A stretch of DNA of 64,000 nt from a bacterium (GTDB lineage Bacteria; Patescibacteria; Dojkabacteria; JAKAPS01; JAJZLI01): contig JAJZWL010000004.1 of NCBI GenBank assembly GCA_021846685.1, positions 1 through 64,000 on the forward strand, in the 5' to 3' direction. Shown piece by piece: positions 10,017 through 19,106 of the stretch. Each line of letters opens with the position of its first letter. The first letter of the stretch is position 1. A model generated the notes under the pieces. The model had not been told where the DNA came from. It ran no database searches and saw nothing but the letters and a program-made list of their open reading frames with translations. The position numbers were made by a program, and so were the translations under genes.

Positions 10017-11257
10017 AATGGAATTTTGATTTTAAATGTAGTTCCTACACCTTCTATTGATATGATTTCAAAAATACCTCTATGAGATTCTATGATGAGG
10101 TGAGAAATATATAGATTTAAACCCTTATCTCCTAAATCTCTAATAGTATTAAATATATCTTCTTTGTTTGATAAGATTCTTTTAACTTCATTTTTATTTA
10201 TACCTATACTATCATCTTTTACCTCAATAAACCAAAATTTATCATCAATATATGAATTTAAAGATACTTCAGATCTAGATTTTCCAAATGAATAAGATAA
10301 TATGTTAACTATTGCTATTTTCATTTTATCGCTATCAAATACACCTAATTTCTTTTCACCTATATTTATTTGATGAACGTATTTTATTTTTGTAATTTTT
10401 TCTTGAGCCTTAAATTCCGTAGTTATATTTTCTAAAAATGTATATATATAATTTTCAGAAGGAGTTATCATAATTTTATTATTTTGAAGTGTTAATATAC
10501 TTAATAGATCTGCGAGAAGCATTTCTAACTTTCTTGTGTTAGAATCTATTTTTTCTAAATATTCTTTCTGCGGTTGATTTAATTTCCCTACTCTTTGATT
10601 TAGAAGTAATTCTATATATCCTTCAATTACTGAAATAGGGGTCTTAACTTTATGAGCACTTATTCCTATAAATTCATTTTTCATCAAATTTAATTTCTCA
10701 CTTTCCTTACTTTTTATAATTGTATTATTTAATAGTTTTTCACTTTTTTTTAATTTTTCACTTAACCAGCCTGTAATTACACCTATAAATATTATGATAA
10801 AAGCAGTACTTAAAATTTCAGGATAATTTGTATTAAAAAATGATTCTATAAAGGCATATGATATTGCAGCAACCAAACTTTCAGCCAATGCTGCACTTAA
10901 TCCATATTCTATTGTATCAAATGCTATTGAAAGAATGATAAACAGGAATAAATATGTTCCTAATAAGTTAGTATAAAATAAAAGAAGTATTATCATAGCA
11001 CCATCTACTGCAGATACTACAGCTCCTATGGCTTCTGTAGGGAATTTTTTCGATACTGATAATATCGTACCAATATTTCTATATACTTCAGATATTAAAA
11101 ATATAAATATTATGATAAACAATGATGCGTAGGAAAGCTTGAAATATACAGCAGACAAGAATAGCAATATTTTAATAAATATTCTTAGAAATATCACTGA
11201 AGCTACAGGAGTAGATAACCTAGAATCCTCTGCAAACTTAATTACTTTTTTATACAT
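10013..11257 (-). CDS. Membrane histidine kinase with degenerate ATP-binding boxes
   Basis: The 414-residue protein has several N-terminal membrane segments (about 20-170) and a HisKA dimerisation domain with H-box motif ISAHKVKTPISVIEGY. An HATPase domain follows with weakened motifs. The N-box reads IVNILSYSFGKSR where NLLxNAxKY is expected, and the G1 box reads VKDDSIGI instead of DxGxG. GDKGLNLYIS fits the G2 box. Phospho-acceptance looks intact while ATP binding may be reduced. It overlaps the receiver gene by four bases and follows a second, intact kinase by 12 nt. Confidence 0.82.
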   Translation of the reverse strand: MYKKVIKFAEDSRLSTPVASVIFLRIFIKILLFLSAVYFKLSYASLFIIIFIFLISEVYRNIGTILSVSKKFPTEAIGAVVSAVDGAMIILLLFYTNLLGTYLFLFIILSIAFDTIEYGLSAALAESLVAAISYAFIESFFNTNYPEILSTAFIIIFIGVITGWLSEKLKKSEKLLNNTIIKSKESEKLNLMKNEFIGISAHKVKTPISVIEGYIELLLNQRVGKLNQPQKEYLEKIDSNTRKLEMLLADLLSILTLQNNKIMITPSENYIYTFLENITTEFKAQEKITKIKYVHQINIGEKKLGVFDSDKMKIAIVNILSYSFGKSRSEVSLNSYIDDKFWFIEVKDDSIGINKNEVKRILSNKEDIFNTIRDLGDKGLNLYISHLIIESHRGIFEIISIEGVGTTFKIKIPL

Positions 11258-11269
11258 GTATATATATTA

Positions 11270-12472
11270 TTACAAAGGAAATACTAATTCAACTTTTGTA
11301 CCTTTATCCTGTTCTGATTTTACGGATATAGTTCCTTTTTCAATTTCAACTAAACTTTTAACAATATAGAGACCTAATCCTAGTCCTTGAAAATTTGAAC
11401 TTAATACATTTGATGACTTATTATACTTACTAAAAATTTCTCCTATTTTGCTTTTATCTATTCCTATTCCATAATCCTGTATACTTATAGTGATAGAATT
11501 CTCATCCATGACACTTATATTAATATCTATTTTTGAATTTAAATGAGAATATTTAATAGCATTATCAAGTATATTACTAAATATAATTTTGAGTCTATTC
11601 TCATTGATTGTAGATTCTATTAATTGAGAGGTTGAATTTACTATTATCTCAATTCTTTTAGACTTAATATCATCATTGAATCTTTCTATGATTTCTCCTA
11701 TTACGAGATTAACATTAACTTTTTGATCTTTATTAGAGCTTTTTTTGTCTAAATTAATAGATCCTAATACTTCTTCTATCAATTCATGTAGTTTATCTAC
11801 ATTAGATTTTAAAAGATTAAAGTAATTTTTTTTTATCTCTTCGTCATTTGAGTACTCAATTAATTGCAAGTAACCTCTTAATGCAGCAAGGGGAGTTCTT
11901 AAGTTATGAGAAACTATTATTGTAAATTCATCTTTAACATCTACTATTTCATTACTGATATTCTCTGTGTCTGTAGTATCTTCGGTATTTGATTCTGTTT
12001 TAGTTTCTTTATTGTTTAAAAATAACATTATTAAACCAATAATAATAAGGCTGAATGCCAAAACTGGGAATATGAGCATTGAACTATATACTAATCCTAT
12101 AACTAGAAAAAATATTCCTGATATTAAAATTTCTAAAGTTACAGTCTCTATACCATATAGTAAAAAATTTATAACTAAAGATAGTAGTAATAATGCTATT
12201 ATAAGTATAATATTATTTGAAATTAAGATAATAAAGATTATAAATATAGAATCTAATGGTGGAATAAATAAATTGAAATTTTTAATTACTCTTTCTTTGA
12301 AATAATTTTCATAGAAGTAAACTATTTTAATTATTTCTAAAATTACTAGGACAGGAGCTAATATTGTAAATGCTTTTTTATTTAAAACAAAGATTATACT
12401 AATTATCAATAATATAAATATAAATCTTAAGAATTGGTAAAAAATAATTTTTTTAGAAAGTTTTTTTCCCAT
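11270..12472 (-). CDS. Membrane sensor histidine kinase
   Basis: The 400-residue kinase has about six N-terminal membrane segments (10-155), a polar Thr/Glu-rich linker, a HisKA domain with IIVSHNLRTPLAALRGY, and a complete HATPase domain: N-box FSNILDNAIKYSH, G1 box QDYGIGIDKSKIGEIF and G2 box FQGLGLGLYIVKSL. No extracytoplasmic sensor domain is evident, so sensing is probably intramembrane. It lies between a glycosyltransferase and the second kinase in a minus-strand operon that continues to the receiver and antiporter. Confidence 0.92.
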   Translation of the reverse strand: MGKKLSKKIIFYQFLRFIFILLIISIIFVLNKKAFTILAPVLVILEIIKIVYFYENYFKERVIKNFNLFIPPLDSIFIIFIILISNNIILIIALLLLSLVINFLLYGIETVTLEILISGIFFLVIGLVYSSMLIFPVLAFSLIIIGLIMLFLNNKETKTESNTEDTTDTENISNEIVDVKDEFTIIVSHNLRTPLAALRGYLQLIEYSNDEEIKKNYFNLLKSNVDKLHELIEEVLGSINLDKKSSNKDQKVNVNLVIGEIIERFNDDIKSKRIEIIVNSTSQLIESTINENRLKIIFSNILDNAIKYSHLNSKIDINISVMDENSITISIQDYGIGIDKSKIGEIFSKYNKSSNVLSSNFQGLGLGLYIVKSLVEIEKGTISVKSEQDKGTKVELVFPL

Positions 12473-12474
12473 AA

Positions 12475-13557
12475 CTATTTAATGTATTTTAATACTCTTT
12501 TTGCAGTCTTTTTCCAACTATATTTTTGTATATTAAGCAGAGCTTCTTCTATTAAAGCTTTTCTTAAATTTTCATTTTTATATATCATATCCATTGAATC
12601 AACAATTTCTTCGATATTTACATTATTTACAAATATTGCTCCATCATCACCAACTACTTCTCTTAATACGGGTATATCTGAACATATAATAGGTACTTTT
12701 GAATAAGCAGCCTCTATACATGGGAGTGAAAACCCTTCGTCGAAGGTCAAAGTTATAAATAGTAATGCTTTTTTTAGTATTTCAAATTTTTCTGTATTAT
12801 TAACATTTTCTAGTATAATAATATTTTTATTTGCGCTTTTAATATCTTCTTTATTTACCCCTAATAATACTAAATTTACTGGAGTTTTATATTTCTTTTT
12901 ATATTCTAAAAATGATTTTACTAATGTATCAATATTTTTATGAGGACGACTATTTCCTATATATATAAAGAATTCCTTTGATATATTATATTTTCCCAGT
13001 ATATCTTCTCCTTCATAATAGGTAGTAGGGATACTAACACCTTCTCCTGTAAATTTGATTTTTTTGGTATTTTTAATTTTAAGGTATTTTATAATATCAT
13101 CTTTTACTGCTTGTGTCGGCACAAATATTTTATTAGCACCTTTTAATGTCCATTTTAAATGTAATGCATTGTATATCCTGTATTTAAAACTTACAAAATG
13201 GGGATTTCTAACTCCTATAATATCATGTAATGTTATTATATAAGGGGTTTTCATAAAATAAATACTTCCCCATATATGAGTCCAGAATATATCTAATTTA
13301 AATTTGTCTAATTCTTTTTGTAAAGTAAATTCAGAAAATATATTTTTAGTTTTAGATTTTATAGCAACTACTTTAATATTTTTATTTTTGCTATATATAG
13401 TTTTGTATTTGTAATATATGGGATTTCTATTGAAAATAAAGTAATAGATATTACTTTTGTCTTGTTTTACTAATTCACTAGCTATACTTTTAGTATAGTT
13501 TCCTATCCCTGTTTCCTTCTCTTCTATTTCTCGAAAATCAATTCCTATATATTTCAT
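12475..13557 (-). CDS. GT4-family glycosyltransferase
   Basis: The 360-residue GT-B fold enzyme begins with the nucleotide-sugar-independent N-domain motif RE..ETGIGNYTKS. Its C-domain carries YIGNSRPHKNIDTLVKSF and the ExxxxxxxE signature in DEGFSLPCIEAA followed by PIICSDIPVLREVVGD. It resembles mannosyl/rhamnosyl transferases acting on lipid-linked saccharides. The gene precedes the two histidine kinases in one minus-strand run and lies back to back with the plus-strand polysaccharide cluster, so it probably contributes to the same surface glycan. Donor and acceptor are unknown. Confidence 0.88.
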   Translation of the reverse strand: MKYIGIDFREIEEKETGIGNYTKSIASELVKQDKSNIYYFIFNRNPIYYKYKTIYSKNKNIKVVAIKSKTKNIFSEFTLQKELDKFKLDIFWTHIWGSIYFMKTPYIITLHDIIGVRNPHFVSFKYRIYNALHLKWTLKGANKIFVPTQAVKDDIIKYLKIKNTKKIKFTGEGVSIPTTYYEGEDILGKYNISKEFFIYIGNSRPHKNIDTLVKSFLEYKKKYKTPVNLVLLGVNKEDIKSANKNIIILENVNNTEKFEILKKALLFITLTFDEGFSLPCIEAAYSKVPIICSDIPVLREVVGDDGAIFVNNVNIEEIVDSMDMIYKNENLRKALIEEALLNIQKYSWKKTAKRVLKYIK

Positions 13558-13563
13558 AAATAA

Positions 13564-13689
13564 TTAAAACTCCAAAGGATTATTATTTCTCCAATCAGAC
13601 CTATATTGTATACATTCTAATAAATCTACTATATGGCACCTTATATCTCTTATCTCTTTAGAATCTAAAACATTCTTTTTTATCTGCAT
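13564..13689 (-). CDS. Possible 41-residue small protein
   Basis: An uninterrupted ATG-to-TAA frame fills most of the spacer between the divergent glycosyltransferases. The product starts MQIKKNVLDSKEIRDI, continues with two Cys (about residues 18 and 26) and ends SDWRNNNPLEF. The composition is protein-like and mixed, not low-complexity. It ends six bases before the downstream glycosyltransferase start, the tight spacing seen throughout this operon. No family is recognised, and a chance ORF cannot be excluded at this size. Confidence 0.35.
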   Translation of the reverse strand: MQIKKNVLDSKEIRDIRCHIVDLLECIQYRSDWRNNNPLEF

Positions 13690-13718
13690 AATTCTTTTTA
13701 ATAATGTATTTTTAATGA

Positions 13719-13724
13719 TATAAT
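13719..13724 (+). promoter_or_regulatory. -10 element giving a predicted leaderless transcript
   Basis: A perfect TATAAT ends six bases before the ATG of the glycosyltransferase gene at 13731. With normal -10 to start-site spacing, transcription would begin at or next to the ATG itself. No Shine-Dalgarno sequence could fit, and no clear -35 is seen. Confidence 0.5.
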
Positions 13725-13730
13725 CATATT

Positions 13731-14834
13731 ATGAAATATGCAATAGTACATGATGATTTTATGCAAAAATTTGGAGGAGCAGAGAAAGTTGTTTATTTGC
13801 TATCTAAAATTTTTAAAGAATCAGATGTAGTAACATCTATATCTACTCAGGATAATCTTGATAAATTTGAAAGGTTGAAAACCTCTCGATTTCAGAAATA
13901 TAAATTTATAAAAAAGCATTCAAAAAAGCTTTTTTTCTTATATCCTGTAATATTTGAGGGTTTGAATTTTGATGAATATGATATAGTGATATCCTCTTCC
14001 TCTCGGTTTGCACATGGTATTATTACTTCTCCTAGTACATTACATATTTGTTATATGCATTCTCCCTCTAGATATATTTGGGATTATGCAGATTATATGA
14101 AAATGCAAAAATTATCTTTTTTACAAAAAGGTCTTTTACCTTTTATGGTATCTTATTTAAGAGTATGGGATTATATAGCTGCTCAAAGAGTAGACTATTT
14201 TATAGCAAATTCTAATTATACAAAAGCAAGAATTAAAAAATTTTACGGACGAGATAGTATAGTAATTTATCCTCCTGTAGAAATTGAAAAATATTTGAAA
14301 TTAAAAAATTTGCAATATAAATATTATTTATATGCGGGTAGAATTGTAGAATGGAAAAGATTAGATATACTTATAGCTTCATTTAATAAATCTGGAAAGG
14401 AATTGCATATTGTAGGTAACGGAGAAGCATCATATACAAATTCTCTTAAAAAAACTGCTTTAAAAAACATTAAATTTTTTGAGAATTTAAATGATGAGGA
14501 ACTCTTGAATAAATATAGAGATTGTAAAGCTGTGATTTATCCTCAAAAAGAAGATTTTGGAATTATTCCTGTTGAAGCTCAAGCTTGTGGAAAACCAGTT
14601 ATAGCATATTCCAAGGGAGGGGTTTTAGAGACTATAGAGGATTTAAAAACAGGGATTTTTTTTAATGATCAGACTGAAAAATCTTTAACAGATGCAATTG
14701 TTAGATTCGAAAAAATAGATTTTAAAAAAGAAGATTGTAGGAAATCTGCAAGGAGATTTTCAGAAGAAGTATTTAGTAAGAGTATTGTAAAGATCACACA
14801 AGAATTATGGATAAAAAATACAAAATTGCAATAG
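13731..14834 (+). CDS. GT4-family glycosyltransferase (first of a tandem pair)
   Basis: The 367-residue GT-B enzyme starts with MKYAIVHDDFMQKFGGAEKV, the N-domain glycine-rich loop of GT4 enzymes. The C-domain has LYAGRIVEWKRLDILIASF and the E-x7-E motif in EDFGIIPVEAQACGKPVIAY. It shares its layout and the EAQACGKPVIA block with the next gene, so the two are tandem paralogues. The reading frames overlap by 28 bases, implying translational coupling. It heads a plus-strand cluster for surface polysaccharide assembly. Confidence 0.92.
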   Translation: MKYAIVHDDFMQKFGGAEKVVYLLSKIFKESDVVTSISTQDNLDKFERLKTSRFQKYKFIKKHSKKLFFLYPVIFEGLNFDEYDIVISSSSRFAHGIITSPSTLHICYMHSPSRYIWDYADYMKMQKLSFLQKGLLPFMVSYLRVWDYIAAQRVDYFIANSNYTKARIKKFYGRDSIVIYPPVEIEKYLKLKNLQYKYYLYAGRIVEWKRLDILIASFNKSGKELHIVGNGEASYTNSLKKTALKNIKFFENLNDEELLNKYRDCKAVIYPQKEDFGIIPVEAQACGKPVIAYSKGGVLETIEDLKTGIFFNDQTEKSLTDAIVRFEKIDFKKEDCRKSARRFSEEVFSKSIVKITQELWIKNTKLQ

Positions 14835-15880
14835 TTACTGATTTTCTGAAAGTATATGGGGGTTTAGAAAGACAGTTGGAAGGGATTATGGATTTATTCC
14901 CAAATGCTGATATATATACTACTTTCTATGTGCCTGAAAATTTGCCAAGAAGATTTAAAGATTTTAATATTATAGAATCAAAATATAAAAATATATTTAA
15001 AATTTTATCATCTTTTGCAGTTCCTTTGTATCCAATAGCTTTTGAAGCTTTTGTATTTGAAAAATATGATGTAGTATTATCTATTAGTACCGGATTTGGA
15101 AAGGATGTTAATACAGGTGATATTAAGCATATCTCATATATACTAACTCCTCCTAGATTTCTTTGGAACCTTCCTAATTCTACTCAAGATAAATTGAAAG
15201 TAAAATTCCCAATAGAGATTTTGAATAATTATTTAAGATTGAAAGACTTTACTGCAGCTCAAGGACCTCAAAAATTAATAGCAAATTCAAAAACTGTTCA
15301 ATCAAGAATAAAAAAATATTATAGAAGAGATAGTGATGTTGTATATCCATTTGTGGATACCAATAAATTTAATATCACAAAGGATTTTTCTTCTGGACAT
15401 AGTTTTTTGATAATTTCAAGGTTAGAAAAATATAAGAATCTAGATCTTGCTATTCGGGTATTTAATAAATTAAAATTACGATTAAATATAGTTGGGATTG
15501 GATCATATAGAAAGTACTTAGAGAGTATATCAGAAAGTAAATATATCAAATTTTATGGATATGTCTCTGATATAGAAATGGTTAGAATGCTAAATCAAAC
15601 AAAAGCATTAATATTCCCTGGTGCAGAAGATTTTGGATTAACTCCAATTGAAGCTCAAGCTTGCGGAAAACCAGTTATAGCTTTAAAAAAAGATGGGGTT
15701 TTAGAGACTGTTATAGAGGGAAAAACTGGATATTTTTTTAAAGATGAAATAGAATTAGAAGAAATTATAAAGAATTTTGATTCTACGAGTATAGATAAAA
15801 TGGAATGTAGAGAAAATAGTTTACTTTTTTCTAAAGAAAGTTTTAGTATTAATTTAGAAAAAAGTTTATTTCATAAATAA
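14807..15880 (+). CDS. GT4-family glycosyltransferase (second of a tandem pair)
   Basis: The 357-residue GT-B enzyme parallels the preceding gene: IAIVTDFLKVYGGLERQLE at the N-terminus, LIISRLEKYKNLDLAIRVF in the C-domain and EDFGLTPIEAQACGKPVIAL with the E-x7-E pair. The ATG at 14807 lies inside the end of the upstream gene, giving a 28-base overlap. The substrate is unknown. With the phosphoglycosyl transferase that follows, it would extend a polyprenyl-phosphate-linked glycan on the cytosolic face of the membrane. Confidence 0.92.
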   Translation: MDKKYKIAIVTDFLKVYGGLERQLEGIMDLFPNADIYTTFYVPENLPRRFKDFNIIESKYKNIFKILSSFAVPLYPIAFEAFVFEKYDVVLSISTGFGKDVNTGDIKHISYILTPPRFLWNLPNSTQDKLKVKFPIEILNNYLRLKDFTAAQGPQKLIANSKTVQSRIKKYYRRDSDVVYPFVDTNKFNITKDFSSGHSFLIISRLEKYKNLDLAIRVFNKLKLRLNIVGIGSYRKYLESISESKYIKFYGYVSDIEMVRMLNQTKALIFPGAEDFGLTPIEAQACGKPVIALKKDGVLETVIEGKTGYFFKDEIELEEIIKNFDSTSIDKMECRENSLLFSKESFSINLEKSLFHK

Positions 15881-15887
15881 TTAATAT

Positions 15888-16526
15888 ATGTTGTATAAGA
15901 TATTAACAAGATTCTTTGATATAGTGGGTTCTTTAGTAGCAATATTATTATTTTCTTGGTTAATGATTATTATCAGTATTTTAATTAAGTTAGATTCTGT
16001 AGGTCCTATTTTAGCAGATACCCCTGAAAGAGTAGGCAAAAATTATAAACCTTTCAAATTTTATAAATTTAGATCTATGATTCAAAATGCTCATGAATTA
16101 TTAAAAACTGATAAAAGATTTAAAAAAATATATATGGAGTACAAACAAAATAATTATAAGCTTAAAAATGACCCGAGAATTACAAAGGTAGGAAAGTTAA
16201 TCCGTAAGTACAGTTTAGATGAATTACCTCAATTTTTTAATGTTCTTAAGGGAGATATGAGTCTTGTAGGTCCAAGAGCTTATTATTTTGATGAATTGGA
16301 GTATTATATTTCAAAAGATAAGAATTTTAAAAAAGATATAGAAATTATAACTTCTATAAAGCCTGGAATTACAGGTATATGGCAAGTATCTGGGAGATCT
16401 GAAATCCCCTTTGACAAAAGAATCAAAATTGATTTAGAATATGCAAGTAGTCATTCTATCTGGAACTATTTTTTAATATTATTAAAAACCCCATTTGCGG
16501 TGTTTTCTAAGAGAGGTGCTTACTGA
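15888..16526 (+). CDS. Polyprenyl-phosphate phosphoglycosyl transferase (bacterial sugar transferase)
   Basis: The 212-residue protein is a monotopic phosphoglycosyl transferase of the PglC/WcaJ C-domain type, which starts glycan synthesis by moving a sugar-1-phosphate onto a polyprenyl phosphate. It has an N-terminal hydrophobic re-entrant helix (about 12-33), the FKFYKFRSM stretch, and the signature DELPQFFNVLKGDMSLVGPR followed by KPGITGIWQVSGRS. It is the catalytic core only, without the large N-terminal membrane domain of WbaP. Its stop shares a base with the next start. Confidence 0.92.
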   Translation: MLYKILTRFFDIVGSLVAILLFSWLMIIISILIKLDSVGPILADTPERVGKNYKPFKFYKFRSMIQNAHELLKTDKRFKKIYMEYKQNNYKLKNDPRITKVGKLIRKYSLDELPQFFNVLKGDMSLVGPRAYYFDELEYYISKDKNFKKDIEIITSIKPGITGIWQVSGRSEIPFDKRIKIDLEYASSHSIWNYFLILLKTPFAVFSKRGAY

Positions 16527-18394
16527 TGTCTGTAATAAGTCTTGATAATTATAAAAAAAATGAATCTAAAAAACCTTTTTTTAAAAAAACTTGGTTTAAA
16601 ATAACTATTGTATCTGTCGTCTTTGTTCTTATTTTAGGATATTTTTTCTTATTATCCCCTTTATTGAGTTTGAAAAATAACTATGACAAGGCAAAATCTT
16701 CTATTACCTTACTAAATTATTATAAAAGTAAGAAGAATTTATCTGGAATGGAGGCTCAATTGCCTGTTTTATCCCAAAGTTTTTCTAATATGAGGGGAGA
16801 AATAGCATCATTAGGTTATTTTAATTATGTCCCATTTTTAAATAATTATTATTCTTTAGGATATAATGCTGTTTATGCAGGTTATTATTCTATTCAAGGA
16901 TTTAGTAAAATCGAAAGTGGAATAAATGGAGTTGCACCTCTTTTTGGTTATAGTACTAGTAATGCTAAGACTGCTCATCCTATTACTGGAAAACAGAAAA
17001 TCTATGATGTTGTGAAATCGTTACCTATATTAGCTCCTCTATTAAAAAAATCAGATCCTTATTTTATAAAAGCAAATCACTATATACAAAAAGTAAATGT
17101 AAATTATATTCCTTCATCTTTGAATAAAAAATATAATATATCTTCTTTAAAGAAAACTTTTGCAGGTATAGTTACAGCTTTGCCTACGATTTATAATTCA
17201 ACTTCGGTTTTAGAGGATGTATTAGGAGTACCTACTCCTAAAAAGTATTTATTAATGTTTGAAAATAGTGGTGAAATGAGACCTACTGGTGGGTTTATGA
17301 CAGCCTTTGGATTCGTCAATTTTAATAATGGTAATTTAGGTTCAATTACGGCTCAAAACATATATAACATATCCAATGTAATACATTATAAGCCAGTTGC
17401 TCCAAAACCTTTGTATGTATATAACGGGACTTATTATTGGCACTTAAGAGATGCTAATACATCTCCAGATGTTCCTGAGTCAGTAGCTAATATATATAAA
17501 TTTTATAACTCTATATATAATGCTCCTCATATTAATGGTGTTATATTTATAGATACTTGGTTTGTAGATAATCTTATTAAAGCTGTTGGTGGAATCACCA
17601 TGCCATCTGTGTATGGAAATAATTTAGTTTTAACATCAAAAAATGCCAATTATTATATGGAATATATGGCTGAAAAATCAGGATTACCTCAGCAAGAAAG
17701 AAAAGATTTTATATCTATTATGATGCATAAACTTATATCTAAGGTATTTCATTCTACAGGTAATCAAGTATTTAAGGTATTGAATGTTGTAATTACAGAT
17801 CTTAATCAAAGACAAGTTCTCTTGTATTTTAATAATTCTAATGCAGAAAATTTAGTAAAACAATATGGTTGGGGTGGAGTAATTCCTAAAACTAATAAGT
17901 ATGATTATTTACAAGTTGTAGAAGCTAATCTTGCAGGCGCAAAAGATAATTATTTTATGGGTGAAACTGTAAATGTTAATATACAAAAAACAAGTAAAGG
18001 TTATAAGCAATCAGTATCAGTTACTTGGGTAAATCCTGCAATTTATGATAATTGGTTGGTAGGACCATATTTATCATGGGTAAGAATGTATACTCCAAAA
18101 GGATCTAAATTATTAAATATGTCAGGTACGAATGGGTTTACTCAATCTTATCTTAATACTACTGTAAATAAGACTGTATTTGGAAATCATATTACGATAA
18201 AACCTCGACTTTCTAAATCAAATCCTCCTGCAAAAGGAACATTAACATATACATATTTATTGCCTAAAAATATATCTTTGAAAAAACTTATATTTCAAAA
18301 AGAAGCGGGACTAAAAGGAGAATGGTTGAATGTACGATTTGGTAATTTTTATAAATCTCAATATATTACTTCAAATACGACTGTAAATCTATAA
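16526..18394 (+). CDS. DUF4012-domain membrane-anchored extracellular protein
   Basis: The 622-residue protein has a short basic N-terminus, one membrane helix (about 25-47) and a large outside portion. The DUF4012 core is recognised by YLLMFENSGEMRPTGGFM and the later VIFIDTWFVDNLIKAVGGI. This family is common in Patescibacteria and actinobacteria, typically beside glycosyltransferases; its function is not established. It overlaps the phosphoglycosyl transferase stop by one base. A role in attaching or displaying the glycan, by analogy with LytR-type proteins, is inference only. Confidence 0.85.
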   Translation: MSVISLDNYKKNESKKPFFKKTWFKITIVSVVFVLILGYFFLLSPLLSLKNNYDKAKSSITLLNYYKSKKNLSGMEAQLPVLSQSFSNMRGEIASLGYFNYVPFLNNYYSLGYNAVYAGYYSIQGFSKIESGINGVAPLFGYSTSNAKTAHPITGKQKIYDVVKSLPILAPLLKKSDPYFIKANHYIQKVNVNYIPSSLNKKYNISSLKKTFAGIVTALPTIYNSTSVLEDVLGVPTPKKYLLMFENSGEMRPTGGFMTAFGFVNFNNGNLGSITAQNIYNISNVIHYKPVAPKPLYVYNGTYYWHLRDANTSPDVPESVANIYKFYNSIYNAPHINGVIFIDTWFVDNLIKAVGGITMPSVYGNNLVLTSKNANYYMEYMAEKSGLPQQERKDFISIMMHKLISKVFHSTGNQVFKVLNVVITDLNQRQVLLYFNNSNAENLVKQYGWGGVIPKTNKYDYLQVVEANLAGAKDNYFMGETVNVNIQKTSKGYKQSVSVTWVNPAIYDNWLVGPYLSWVRMYTPKGSKLLNMSGTNGFTQSYLNTTVNKTVFGNHITIKPRLSKSNPPAKGTLTYTYLLPKNISLKKLIFQKEAGLKGEWLNVRFGNFYKSQYITSNTTVNL

Positions 18395-18398
18395 ATAA

Positions 18399-19106
18399 AT
18401 GCAAAATTTATATGAAGGTATAATTTTAAAATATGTAGATTATAAAGATAATGATAAAATTCTTACTATTTTTACTAAGAATGGATTACAGTCATTAATA
18501 GCTAAAGGAGTAAAGACTGGGAAAAGAGCTAATCTTTTGGATACTGGGAATTTAATATCATATGATATTGTAAAAACTAAAGGGCTTCCTATTCTAACTA
18601 CTGTTATATTAAAAAATTCTTTTGCAGAAGATAAACCTCAATATTCATTTTATATACTTTTTCTATTGGAGGTAATTCTAAAAATACAAAGAGAAGGGGA
18701 AGATGAGAGTTTAATGTATTATATACTTTTATATTGTCTACAGAATCTATCTGGTAATTCAAATTTATATCTATCTTTATTTTTAGTTAAAGTACTTTAT
18801 TATGAAGGTGTTTTTATTGATCTGTATAGCTGTCTCGTGTGTGGAAAAGAATTTAATGAAAATAGTAATATTATTGTGTCTTCAGAAGGTGTTACCCATT
18901 TATCATGTAGTAATTTAAAAGAGAAAAATATTAATAACGATACCATAAAACTTTTGAGGTATCTTTTAAATTTTGATATAAGGAAAAATAAATTCAATTT
19001 TTCAATAGATGATCTAATAATAAAAGAGAGTCTTTTTTATTTAATTTCTTTTACAGAAAATTTTTTCTCATCAAGTATAAAATCAAAGGAATATATTACT
19101 GTTTAA
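18399..19106 (+). CDS. recO: DNA repair protein RecO
   Basis: The 235-residue protein has the RecO OB-fold at its N-terminus (YEGIILKYVDYKDNDKILTIFT, then SLIAKGVKTGKR) and a helical domain with zinc-binding cysteines (CLVCGKEF and a later SC). RecO anneals single strands and loads RecA in the RecFOR pathway. The zinc site is visible as Cys-x2-Cys plus one further Cys. The gene lies five bases after the DUF4012 gene and overlaps the convergent RND exporter by 11 bases. Confidence 0.88.
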   Translation: MQNLYEGIILKYVDYKDNDKILTIFTKNGLQSLIAKGVKTGKRANLLDTGNLISYDIVKTKGLPILTTVILKNSFAEDKPQYSFYILFLLEVILKIQREGEDESLMYYILLYCLQNLSGNSNLYLSLFLVKVLYYEGVFIDLYSCLVCGKEFNENSNIIVSSEGVTHLSCSNLKEKNINNDTIKLLRYLLNFDIRKNKFNFSIDDLIIKESLFYLISFTENFFSSSIKSKEYITV

